Assembly: GCA_913049785.1 (NCBI GenBank)
Contig: CAJWXP010000017.1
Location: 1 to 44,029, forward strand
Direction: 5' to 3'
Length of the DNA: 44,029 nt
Origin: an uncultured Dehalococcoidia bacterium
Lineage (GTDB): Bacteria; Chloroflexota; Dehalococcoidia; Lucifugimonadales; UBA1127
A program made the translations under genes and the position numbers. Positions 25,268-32,943 of the stretch are shown in pieces; position 1 is the first letter of the stretch; every line of letters begins with the position of its first letter. The notes beneath the pieces were generated by a model, which was not told the origin of the DNA, ran no database searches, and saw only the letters and a program-made list of their open reading frames with translations.

Positions 25268-25765
25268 CTATCGCGACAAAAGGGCCTGTCGAGACATTTC
25301 CGCTGACTGCTCCATCGTCACGGCATCGCGTGTTGCCATGAGCCTGCTGGTCACGAGATAGAGGAGTCTCTTCATCACGTAATACCCGATAGTGCAATCG
25401 GCATCCATCAGCTGTTTCAGTCCCGTGCCGTCCACGGCTATGAGGGTGGTGTTGGGTATCGTCCAGGCGGAGAGGGTTGCACGGGGAGGGTCCATCACCG
25501 CCGACCAACCGAACGCGCTGCCAGCGCCGATGTTGGTGACAGCCGTACGGAGAAGTGTCTCTTTGGGCCAGAGGTGGACATCTGTAGAGAGCTTGATCGT
25601 GCCTTCCTGGACAACAAACAGGTTGGGTACCAGGCTTCCTTGCGTGAAGATTGATGCCCCCGGAGCATGCTTCTCAACGCTGGAGATCGCGACGATCTGC
25701 TCCAGTTGAGGTCGCTCCAGTCCAAAAAAGAGGCTTGAAGTTGCCAGTGTCTCGTAAGTCGCCAT
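25268..25765 (-). CDS. Stand-alone cyclic-nucleotide-binding-like protein
   Basis: A protein of 165 residues: one CNB beta roll and a C-terminal helix, without a helix-turn-helix. FFGLERPQLEQIVAIS opens the domain; FTQGSLVPNLFVVQEGTIKLS is the central roll; AGSAFGWSAVMDPPRATLSAW is the phosphate-binding cassette, with Trp-Ser where Crp has Glu-(Leu/Ile/Ser). The C-terminal helix (VMKRLLYLVTSRLMATRDAV) resembles the dimerisation helix of Crp-type proteins. GGGGAGG precedes the start. Preceded and followed on the same strand by other CNB proteins. Ligand and partner unknown. Confidence 0.75.
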   Translation of the reverse strand: MATYETLATSSLFFGLERPQLEQIVAISSVEKHAPGASIFTQGSLVPNLFVVQEGTIKLSTDVHLWPKETLLRTAVTNIGAGSAFGWSAVMDPPRATLSAWTIPNTTLIAVDGTGLKQLMDADCTIGYYVMKRLLYLVTSRLMATRDAVTMEQSAEMSRQALLSR

Positions 25766-25798
25766 GTCCTCCCCTTCCCTTGTTTTACCTGCCGATGC

Positions 25799-26275
25799 CT
25801 ATTGCTGCCATATCGGCAACTCCCTCGCGTTGATCAGCGCGTCCATGGTCTGTTTCAGCCTCCTGGACACCACCGCAGCCACGGATCGCATGACCTTGAA
25901 TCCAAGCCCAGGTTGCGTCTCTAGAGTACTGCATAGGCTGGATGATTCAAATCGGAGCAGTGTAGTGGGGCTCCACGCCAGGGCGGAAAGCGTGTACTGG
26001 AAGGGAGCGATCAGGGTGGACCAACCTATGAGTTCCCCGGGCTGGCAGACCGCCACGGTAGTGTGACGTGGCCAAACAGCGTGAGGGGCTCGCATGGACT
26101 TCTGAAGAGCCACCTGTCCTGCGGTTATGACATACAGGTGTGTGTCAGGGGCTCCCTCGGAGAAAATAGTTGCGGCTTCAAGGGTGTCAATCGGGTGGCA
26201 GAGGGGAGTTAGAGCAGCAATCTCCTGCTCGTTGAGACCAAATAACAATTGGGTTTGTGAAAGAAAAGGTTCCAT
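25799..26275 (-). CDS. Stand-alone cyclic-nucleotide-binding-like protein
   Basis: A protein of 158 residues. Start ATG 26275 (GGAG upstream) is preferred over an in-frame start at 26350, because the latter would lie upstream of the predicted transcription start. FGLNEQEIAALTPLCHPID opens the CNB roll; FSEGAPDTHLYVITAGQVAL and CQPGELIGWSTLIAPFQYTLSA form the binding region, with the same GWS cassette as the next gene and no Crp-type Arg. The C-terminal helix (VMRSVAAVVSRRLKQTMDAL) matches that of its neighbour. No effector domain. First gene of a three-gene minus-strand unit. Confidence 0.75.
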   Translation of the reverse strand: MEPFLSQTQLLFGLNEQEIAALTPLCHPIDTLEAATIFSEGAPDTHLYVITAGQVALQKSMRAPHAVWPRHTTVAVCQPGELIGWSTLIAPFQYTLSALAWSPTTLLRFESSSLCSTLETQPGLGFKVMRSVAAVVSRRLKQTMDALINARELPIWQQ

Positions 26276-26339
26276 TGCGCTATCGCTCCAGAGCCTGAAA
26301 AAATGGCCAGAGACGAGTAGGGGCACAATGTTGTAGGTT

Positions 26340-26369
26340 ACATTAATCACCCTGACGATAATTTGTCAA
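26340..26369 (-). promoter_or_regulatory. Promoter of the three-gene CNB unit
   Basis: On the minus strand TTGACA (26364-26369) and TAATGT (26340-26345) are 18 bases apart. Transcription would start near 26333, leaving a leader of about 58 bases. The rest of 26370-26559 is AT-rich; a lone TTGACA at 26440 on the plus strand lacks a convincing -10 for glcD. Confidence 0.6.
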
Positions 26370-26559
26370 TTTAGTGTCCTATTTCACATTCTTCCACATA
26401 AAAATCGGTACATGTGACGTAATTCACCCATACTATGAATTGACAGAAAAGTTGCACGGTAGACCCTGATTCCCCGCTTCATTCTTCCCGTTACTACCGT
26501 CCCCTGCTATCCTGTTTCCAAGCTTTCGCTTCACTCATATCGATCAAGAAGGCAGGCTT

Positions 26560-27996
26560 ATGGAATCCCTCATCAAAGAGCTACGCCAGGCCCTGGGTCG
26601 CCGTTACGTGATGGAGCGGCCGGAAGAGCTGTTGGTCTACGAATACGACGGCTCGGTTGAACGCGGCGCGCCCCAGATCGTTGCCGTCCCTGCCGATACG
26701 GAACAGGTATCGCGTGTCGTCAGCATCGCCCGCAAGCACGGAGTACCCGTGGTGCCGCGCGGCGCTGGGACTGGCCTCAGCGGCGGAGCTATCCCTGCAA
26801 AGGGGGGGATACTCATGCCCCTGACTCGCATGAACCGCATTCTGGAAATCGATGCTGCCGAACGTGTCGCGATAGTCGAGCCGGGCGTGGTGAACATCGA
26901 TATCTCCAAAGCTGCTGAACCCTACGGCCTCCGCTACGCCCCTGACCCCTCCAGCCAAAAGGCTTGCACAATCGGCGGGAATGTGGCGGAGAATGCCGGC
27001 GGCCCCCACTGCCTGGCATACGGCGTCACCACCAACCACGTTCTGGGAATGGAGACGGTGCTGGCAGACGGCTCTGTGGTCTGGGTTGGTGGGCGTCAGC
27101 ACGAGTCGATCGGCTACGACCTTCGAGGCGTGCTCATCGGATCAGAGGGCACGCTGGCTGTGACTACAAAGGTCGCTGTTCGACTGCAACCGCTGCCGGA
27201 GATGGTCACCACCATGTTGGCCATCTTCCAGGAAGAAGACGAAGCCGGCGCGGCGGTGTCAGCCATCATTGCGAGCGGCATCGTCCCTGCGGCCATCGAG
27301 ATGATGGACAAGCTGACTATCCAGGCTGTTGAACCAGCCATCCACGCTGGCTACCCCGCTGACGCCGGCGCTGTGCTGTTGGTGGAAGTCGAGGGTCTAC
27401 GGGAGTCGGTTGCCGAAGAAGCCGCCGAGGTCCAGGAGATATGCCGTGCCAGTAGCGCTACCGAAGTACGTGTCGCTGACGACCCCGCTGAACGTGAACG
27501 ACTCTGGGCCGGTCGCAAGACAGCCCTTGGCGCGCTGGGTCGACTCGCCCCTAGCTACTACCTGTTGGACGGCGTGGTGCCTCGATCCCGTGTGTTGGAT
27601 GCGCTGCGCCGGATACGCGAGATATCTCAAGAATACGGACTCCCCATCGCCAACGTCTTCCATGCCGGCGATGGCAATCTTCACCCGTGCATCCTCTTCG
27701 ATGAGCGGATTCCAGACGAACTGCGTCGCTCGAAGGAAGCTGGCGGTGCTATCTTACGTGCCTGCCTCGATCTTGGCGGAGCGCTGTCTGGTGAGCATGG
27801 CGTGGGGCTTGAGAAGCAGGAGTACATGGACCTCTGTTTCACTAATGCCGACCTTGACGCGATGGCGCGGCTGAACCCCGGTTTTGCCAGCGGCGAGACC
27901 TTCAACCCCGGCAAGATATTCCCTTCCGGCGCCTCCTGTGTGGAACTGCTGCAGCATCCAGCTATTGCCAAACTTGGGCTGGACGCCTTTGTCTAG
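26560..27996 (+). CDS. glcD: Glycolate oxidase subunit GlcD (FAD-linked)
   Basis: A protein of 478 residues. The FAD-binding type 4 domain occupies the first half: PRGAGTGLSGGAIP, APDPSSQKACTIGGNVAENAGGPHCLAYGVTTNHVLGME, LIGSEGTLAVTTK. The C-terminal FAD-oxidase domain has FHAGDGNLHPCILFD and SGEHGVGLEKQEYM, the catalytic His motifs of GlcD and D-lactate dehydrogenases. It oxidises glycolate to glyoxylate with GlcE and GlcF, passing electrons to the quinone pool. D-lactate or another 2-hydroxyacid is possible as substrate. First gene of a tight plus-strand operon. Confidence 0.92.
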   Translation: MESLIKELRQALGRRYVMERPEELLVYEYDGSVERGAPQIVAVPADTEQVSRVVSIARKHGVPVVPRGAGTGLSGGAIPAKGGILMPLTRMNRILEIDAAERVAIVEPGVVNIDISKAAEPYGLRYAPDPSSQKACTIGGNVAENAGGPHCLAYGVTTNHVLGMETVLADGSVVWVGGRQHESIGYDLRGVLIGSEGTLAVTTKVAVRLQPLPEMVTTMLAIFQEEDEAGAAVSAIIASGIVPAAIEMMDKLTIQAVEPAIHAGYPADAGAVLLVEVEGLRESVAEEAAEVQEICRASSATEVRVADDPAERERLWAGRKTALGALGRLAPSYYLLDGVVPRSRVLDALRRIREISQEYGLPIANVFHAGDGNLHPCILFDERIPDELRRSKEAGGAILRACLDLGGALSGEHGVGLEKQEYMDLCFTNADLDAMARLNPGFASGETFNPGKIFPSGASCVELLQHPAIAKLGLDAFV

Positions 27997-27997
27997 C

Positions 27998-29314
27998 GTG
28001 AGGGGCGATGTACGGATCGATGCGAGGACGCTGCAAGAGGCGCTGGCAAGTGCTGATCCCGTGCCAGAAACCGACCACCCCGGCTACACAATTGGCGATG
28101 CAACACCGCTGGCGGCTGTTCGACCAAAGACCATCGATGGGGTGGCGACCGCCTTGACCGCAGCTACACGGCTTGGCGCAGCCGTTGTCCCCTGGGGCGG
28201 TGGGACACGTATGGGGCTGGGGAACCCGCCAAGTCGCTACGACCTTGCCCTGGACATGCGTGGACTGAGCAGTGTTGTGGAGCATCGCCCCGAAGACCTT
28301 GTCGTCACCGTGGAGGCAGGTTGTACGATGCAGGCCCTCCAGGACGTATTGCGAGATTCTGGCCAGTATTTGCCCCTTGACCCGCCGCTGCCAGCCCAGG
28401 CGACGGTGGGCGGTCTGCTGGCTACGGGGATCAGTGGGCCATTGAGCACAGCGGTTGGCACCCCTAGAGACCAGGTTATCGGCATGCGTGCTGTGTTGGC
28501 AGATGGATCGATAGTCAAGAACGGTGGCATCGTGGTGAAGAACGTCACCGGCTACGCCATGGACAGGCTGTACATCGGCGCGATGGGCACGCTGGCGGTC
28601 ATTGCTGAAGCAACATTCAAGGTAACGCCACTCCCTCGCGCCGAGGCGACGGTGGTTGCAACGTTCTCATCGATGAACGCTGCAACCACCGTATGTAACG
28701 TTGTAACGGCGCAAGGGCTGCCGTTGATGGCTGCAGAGGTTCTGAACGGCGCGGCATGGAGCCAAGTTGGCCAGTCGGATGATGGTAATGGCGACTACAC
28801 GCTGTTGCTGAGAGTTGCCGGACGCCCTTCAGCGGTTGCGCGCTCGATTGATGCCTGCGTTGCTGCTTGTCGCGAGACCGGCGTGGCGAACGTGGAGTCG
28901 CTCAACGACGACGCCAGTGTGAGCCTGTGGAAGAAGGTGACAGACCTTGGCTGGGAGTCGGGGCCACCTGACCTTGCGCTGAGGTTGCTGGGAACTCCCG
29001 CACATAGTGCTGAGCTTGTTGCGCTGGCAGCCCAGGAGTCTGATGCAGCAGTGTCTGTGAGCCCGACACGCGGAGTGGTGAAGGCGTATTGGAACAGCGA
29101 CGCTCTGCCGCCGGATGTGCATGCATATATAGCCGGGTTGCGTGAGGCCGTGACTGCTCTGAACGGAACCGTTGTTGTGGAATCACGGTCGAGACTTGAT
29201 GGAGTTGACGCCTGGGGACCAACGCCGGACAGCTTTGCGGTGATGCGCCAACTCAAGGAGCAGTATGACCCCCACGGCATCCTGAACCCAGGCCGATACG
29301 TGGGAGGGCTCTAG
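27998..29314 (+). CDS. glcE: Glycolate oxidase FAD-binding subunit GlcE
   Basis: A protein of 438 residues from GTG 27998, one base after the glcD stop; a TTG at 27989 overlapping glcD is the alternative. The FAD-binding type 4 motifs are VPWGGGTRMGLGNPP, LDPPLPAQATVGGLLATGISGP and KNVTGYAMDRLYIGAMGTLAV. The protein ends at DPHGILNPGRYVGGL, the usual closing signature. Unlike GlcD it lacks the C-terminal catalytic domain's His motifs, as expected for the E subunit. Translation is probably coupled to glcD. It is somewhat longer than the E. coli protein, because of its mid-region. Confidence 0.9.
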   Translation: MRGDVRIDARTLQEALASADPVPETDHPGYTIGDATPLAAVRPKTIDGVATALTAATRLGAAVVPWGGGTRMGLGNPPSRYDLALDMRGLSSVVEHRPEDLVVTVEAGCTMQALQDVLRDSGQYLPLDPPLPAQATVGGLLATGISGPLSTAVGTPRDQVIGMRAVLADGSIVKNGGIVVKNVTGYAMDRLYIGAMGTLAVIAEATFKVTPLPRAEATVVATFSSMNAATTVCNVVTAQGLPLMAAEVLNGAAWSQVGQSDDGNGDYTLLLRVAGRPSAVARSIDACVAACRETGVANVESLNDDASVSLWKKVTDLGWESGPPDLALRLLGTPAHSAELVALAAQESDAAVSVSPTRGVVKAYWNSDALPPDVHAYIAGLREAVTALNGTVVVESRSRLDGVDAWGPTPDSFAVMRQLKEQYDPHGILNPGRYVGGL

Positions 29315-30633
29315 TGTCGACAAAATCAAGCTGGAAGGTTGGCGTTTCCGCGTTCCAGGGGCCGGATGCACCCCAGGAGAAGGACCTCTACAGCTGTGTC
29401 CATTGCGGACTTTGCCTCAATGCGTGCCCTACGTACGTTGAGACCGGACTGGAAACGGAGTCGCCCAGAGGTCGCATCGCCCTGATGAAGGCGGTGTTTG
29501 AAGGTAGAGTCGGGCTTGAACAAGGTGTCATCGACCACTGGGATACTTGTCTACAGTGTCGAGCGTGTGAATCAGTCTGCCCATCCGGCGTACCGTACGG
29601 ACGACTCATGGAGCAGACTCAAGCGCAGGTCAAGCGACAACGGCCAGGGTCCATCGTAGGCCGCGTGGTGTCCTGGATCGCGTATAAACAGCTTCTACCT
29701 CACCTGGGCCAGCTGCGGTTGTTCGTGAGGGTGCTGCAGGTGTACCAGCGATCGGGAATACGGCGACTGGTGCAGGCGAGTCGAATATTACAACTATTAC
29801 CGTCTGCAGCTAAAGCCGAGGCCGGGTTGCCAGACCTCTCCAAGCCGTTCTTCAAAGCCGAGGGTCAGGTGTACCCGGCAAAGGGGACCGTAAAACACCG
29901 TGTGGCGCTCCTGTCCGGGTGTGTCATGCCGCTTGTGCAGGGCTCGACGATGGAGGCCACCGTCAGGGTGCTGACGCGCAACGGCTGCGAGGTCATCGTA
30001 CCTGCCGACCAGGGTTGTTGCGGCGCCTTGAACACCCACGGCGGGGAGCAGGACGCCGCACGGAATATGGCTCGTCGAAACATCGACACGTTTCTTGGCG
30101 CAGGCGTGGGCGCGATTGTCACTTCTTCGGCTGGCTGCGGTGCATCCATGAAAGAGCACGGCCACCTGCTGCGTGATGATGCTGCGTACAGCGAAAAGGC
30201 GCAACGGTTCAGTGGCATGGTTCAGGACATCACAGAGTTTTTGGCATCGTTGCCTGTTGAGTCGCCTAAGACACCCCTGAATGTCCAGGTAACGTATCAG
30301 GACTCGTGCCACCTGGCGCACGCCCAACGACTGACAGCTCCGCCAAGAACATTGTTAGGCGTCATACCGGGACTGACGCTGGTGGAGATGGAACATCCCG
30401 ACCGATGCTGTGGTGCAGGCGGCGCTTATCAGCTGACACAACGTGAGCTGTCAGGACAGCTGCGGACACACAAGCTGGAAGACGCGTTGGCAACGGGGGC
30501 GCAGGTCATTGCAACGGCGAACCCTGGGTGCATGATGCAGTTGGAACTGGGGGCGCGAGAGGCTGGCTCGACTATCACTGTCTGCCACGTGGTAGACCTG
30601 TTGGATCAGGCGTACCGCCAGGAGGACGCTTAA
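29314..30633 (+). CDS. glcF: Glycolate oxidase iron-sulfur subunit GlcF
   Basis: A protein of 439 residues. Its GTG start overlaps the glcE stop by one base (TAGTG), with GGGAGGG upstream. Two 4Fe-4S motifs are visible: CVHCGLCLNACPTY and CLQCRACESVCPSGVPYG. Two cysteine-rich CCG domains follow, with DQGCCGALNTHGG and DRCCGAGGAYQLT. It carries electrons from GlcDE to quinone at the membrane. The last eight codons, AYRQEDA and stop, are contained in a 23-bp sequence that is repeated at 31227-31249, beyond the next gene. Confidence 0.92.
   Translation: MSTKSSWKVGVSAFQGPDAPQEKDLYSCVHCGLCLNACPTYVETGLETESPRGRIALMKAVFEGRVGLEQGVIDHWDTCLQCRACESVCPSGVPYGRLMEQTQAQVKRQRPGSIVGRVVSWIAYKQLLPHLGQLRLFVRVLQVYQRSGIRRLVQASRILQLLPSAAKAEAGLPDLSKPFFKAEGQVYPAKGTVKHRVALLSGCVMPLVQGSTMEATVRVLTRNGCEVIVPADQGCCGALNTHGGEQDAARNMARRNIDTFLGAGVGAIVTSSAGCGASMKEHGHLLRDDAAYSEKAQRFSGMVQDITEFLASLPVESPKTPLNVQVTYQDSCHLAHAQRLTAPPRTLLGVIPGLTLVEMEHPDRCCGAGGAYQLTQRELSGQLRTHKLEDALATGAQVIATANPGCMMQLELGAREAGSTITVCHVVDLLDQAYRQEDA
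30610..30632. repeat. Left copy of a 23-bp direct repeat
   Basis: The last 23 bases of glcF up to the second base of its stop codon (starting GCGTACCGCCAGG) recur without mismatch at 31227-31249. The copies are 617 bases apart and bracket the histidine phosphatase gene. In frame, both encode AYRQEDA plus a stop (TAA here, TAG there). Confidence 0.9.
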
Positions 30634-30658
30634 ATTTCAGAGGTAGTGCCTGCAGGTG

Positions 30659-31225
30659 CTACATCGGTGTGTCGATTTTCTGCAACTCCATGGTTGGCAA
30701 CGACACAACGGCAAATGATGGGGTTCCAAGTTCTTTCCAAAATGTGTATGGGCTCAAGCCAGCAATTCGCGACAGATATAATGTCATTACCGTCCCGTGG
30801 GTAACTACGACCAAATCTCCTTCTGGGTGGTCATCAATCACATTGGAGATCGCTTGCGTGAATCTGGTGTGGGCCTCGTCTGCCGTCTCATCGCTGAATA
30901 CTAGCTGGTCTGGGGTATTGAAATAGAGTTGGATCTTCTCATCAAGATCTGCTTCGTCAGGGAAGAAGGGAACATTAAGCCGGGAGTGCTCTCTCAATCC
31001 ATCGGCATACTCAATCCGTAGTTGATTTTGTTGAGCAATCACCGAGGCGGTCTCTGCGGCTTTGGATTCAGGGCTGGTGACAATTACCGATAAATCGTAG
31101 TCATGAAGGTGATTTGCCAACAACATAGCACGGTGACGACCCAATTCAGAAAGTTGCCAGTTGCTTGAGGGTTTCTGAGGGTCTACATCCGGTAGAGAAT
31201 GCCTAGTGACGATTAATGTTCCCAC
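30659..31225 (-). CDS. Histidine phosphatase family protein
   Basis: A protein of 188 residues. TLIVTRHSLPDV carries the catalytic Arg-His (RH) of the phosphoglycerate-mutase-like fold; VTSPESKAAETASVI is the second basic motif (Lys replacing the usual Arg); VVVTHGTVM is the second catalytic His. It is probably a small cytosolic phosphatase of unknown substrate. The GTG start lies two bases inside the right-hand 23-bp repeat, with no ribosome binding site, so its own upstream region may have been lost. The gene is visibly more AT-rich than glcF and its codon use differs, which together with the flanking repeats suggests insertion. Confidence 0.85.
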   Translation of the reverse strand: MGTLIVTRHSLPDVDPQKPSSNWQLSELGRHRAMLLANHLHDYDLSVIVTSPESKAAETASVIAQQNQLRIEYADGLREHSRLNVPFFPDEADLDEKIQLYFNTPDQLVFSDETADEAHTRFTQAISNVIDDHPEGDLVVVTHGTVMTLYLSRIAGLSPYTFWKELGTPSFAVVSLPTMELQKIDTPM

Positions 31226-31226
31226 T

Positions 31227-31249
31227 GCGTACCGCCAGGAGGACGCTTA
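31227..31249. repeat. Right copy of the 23-bp direct repeat
   Basis: Identical to 30610-30632. On the minus strand it also supplies the stop codon of the small membrane protein at 31247-31468. If the phosphatase segment is removed, glcF and that small gene would end tail to tail, which is a simple ancestral arrangement. Confidence 0.9.
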
Positions 31250-31468
31250 GTCCGTGGTCTGACGCTGGCCTTCGTCCTGGTCCCGTTTCTTGAACGATGG
31301 TCCAACCCAGCAACTCCAGCTGGACCAACCACCTTTGCTCTTGGAACCGAACATTACACGACTGACCATGGACGCGCCTACTGCAATGAGGATGATGGGC
31401 CAGATGTTGACGTCAAAAAGCGATCCCACTCCAATGGCTATTAACAATATTACCCAAAAGAACATCAT
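31247..31468 (-). CDS. Small membrane protein (LiaI/DUF5668-like)
   Basis: A protein of 73 residues with GGGGGTGG immediately before two ATGs. Two short hydrophobic segments, MMFFWVILLIAIGVGSLF and IWPIILIAVGASMV, are joined by a tight turn with the conserved-looking Asn-Ile-Trp-Pro, as in the LiaI/LiaF-type transmembrane region. The C-terminal tail is polar and basic and ends within the right-hand repeat. The phosphatase gene begins 21 bases downstream on the same strand, so they could now be cotranscribed. 31469-31672 shows no further gene. Confidence 0.6.
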   Translation of the reverse strand: MMFFWVILLIAIGVGSLFDVNIWPIILIAVGASMVSRVMFGSKSKGGWSSWSCWVGPSFKKRDQDEGQRQTTD

Positions 31469-31672
31469 CCACCCCCATGTAGTCGCTTCCTCTGCTGTTT
31501 TTCCATTATCTCATAAACATCGTTGAGCTGTCGGTGCGATGCCAAGGAGCGTGAAGCCTGTAGCCGCCCGGGCATGGTAAGGTAGCTAGTAGCTGCGTTC
31601 GTCTGTCAATCCCAATCGGCAGAATCGGCGTAGTAGATGGTGTAACCCGTGCTGATGTACTGAAAGGAATCC

Positions 31673-32917
31673 ATGCTAAACCAAGGTCACTCTCCCAGGC
31701 GATCTATGGTCGGAGCACTCTTGCTGACTGCCTTTCTGGCCGTGGCGGTAGGCTGCGGTAGCGACGATGTTGCTCCAAACCCACCCACGCCGGTACCGGA
31801 AGTAGGCTCCCTGGGTGGTGGCACCTCTTCGGTCACGTTGCCGACCGGGGTTGATGACTCCAGCGAATTGAGTGTGAGACCTGGTGAGGTGGGCTCAGTA
31901 GCTCAGGAGATCCAGGGCATCAGCGGGTGGATCAACTCGGACCCGTTCACCATGGAAAGCCTCCGGGGCAAAGTGGTGCTCGTCGATTTTTGGACATACA
32001 CCTGCGTCAACTGCATCAGAACCATGCCCTTTCTGAGGGAGTGGCAGGAGAAGTATGCCGACGAGGGTCTGGTGATCGTGGGGGTGCACTCTCCGGAATT
32101 CCAGTTTGAAGAAGTACGGGAGAACGTGGAAGCGGCGGTTGAGCAGTTCCAGATCACCTGGCCGGTGCTGCAGGACAACGAAATGCAGACGTGGCGAGCC
32201 TTCAATAACCGGTTCTGGCCGGCCAAATATCTGATAGACAAAGATGGGGTCATCCAGTACACGCACTTCGGTGAAGGTGCCTACGACGAGACGGAGTTGG
32301 AGATACGGAAGCTGCTACAGGAGGCAGGTGCGACTATCGATGGGATCGTAGCCAACCCTGACTCCGGCCCTACGTTCAATGAGAAAGCATCAAGCGGCGG
32401 TATCGAGACAGGCCAGACGCGTGAGTTGTACGCAGGGTTGGAGCGTAACGCCGGATCCCAGGTGCCGTACATCATTCAAGCAGAGTTCTATGCACTCCCG
32501 TCAGGAGGCCCGATCCTCCTGGAGGATCCCGGGAATCATCAGAACCATTTTCTCTACCTGCACGGGATGTGGCTCAACGGCCTTGATGGCGCACAGCATG
32601 CTCGGGTTACGGAGGACCTGGAAGACTATGTTGCGTTGAAATACTTCGGTACCAGCGTCAACGTCGTCCTGGGGAGCGAGGGCGAGCCGTACAGGGTGTA
32701 CCTCTCCGTAGACGACGGGCCGATTCCTTTGGAAGACAGGGGGACGGACATCGAAGAAAGTGATGAAGGCAGGACGTTCATTTTTGTAGACCGGGAGCGG
32801 ATGTACCGACTCATCGAGTCCCCTGAATACGGCGGCCATGAGATGAAGCTCACATCCAACTCTGATGAGTTTGCAGTGTTCGCCTTCACCTTCGGATCCT
32901 ACAACACAGGGCCATAG
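31673..32917 (+). CDS. TlpA/DipZ-like thioredoxin lipoprotein
   Basis: A protein of 414 residues with AAAGGAA before the ATG. A lipoprotein signal ends at AVGC (Cys28), followed by a Pro/Ser-rich linker. Residues about 85-210 form a TlpA-type thioredoxin domain: VVLVDFWTYTCVNCIRTMPFL with active-site Cys111-Val-Asn-Cys114, then GVHSPEFQFE and WPAKYLIDKDG. The C-terminal 160 residues (RNAGSQ, LHGMWLNGLDGA, FGTSVNVVLG, YRVYLSVDDGPI) are the beta-sandwich domain found after thioredoxin in mycobacterial DipZ. It acts outside the membrane as a disulfide reductase or isomerase. The DipZ membrane domain is absent. Confidence 0.88.
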   Translation: MLNQGHSPRRSMVGALLLTAFLAVAVGCGSDDVAPNPPTPVPEVGSLGGGTSSVTLPTGVDDSSELSVRPGEVGSVAQEIQGISGWINSDPFTMESLRGKVVLVDFWTYTCVNCIRTMPFLREWQEKYADEGLVIVGVHSPEFQFEEVRENVEAAVEQFQITWPVLQDNEMQTWRAFNNRFWPAKYLIDKDGVIQYTHFGEGAYDETELEIRKLLQEAGATIDGIVANPDSGPTFNEKASSGGIETGQTRELYAGLERNAGSQVPYIIQAEFYALPSGGPILLEDPGNHQNHFLYLHGMWLNGLDGAQHARVTEDLEDYVALKYFGTSVNVVLGSEGEPYRVYLSVDDGPIPLEDRGTDIEESDEGRTFIFVDRERMYRLIESPEYGGHEMKLTSNSDEFAVFAFTFGSYNTGP

Positions 32918-32943
32918 CGCAGGAATGAAGGGATTGGGAGAGC

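Noticed and set aside
26276-26350. Longer start for the first CNB protein
   Set aside because: The codons up to 26350 lie upstream of the transcription start predicted from the TTGACA/TAATGT promoter, and CNB homology begins at MEPFLSQTQ.
26440-26470. Plus-strand promoter for glcD beginning with TTGACA at 26440
   Set aside because: No acceptable -10 hexamer is found 16-18 bases downstream, so it is mentioned but not annotated.
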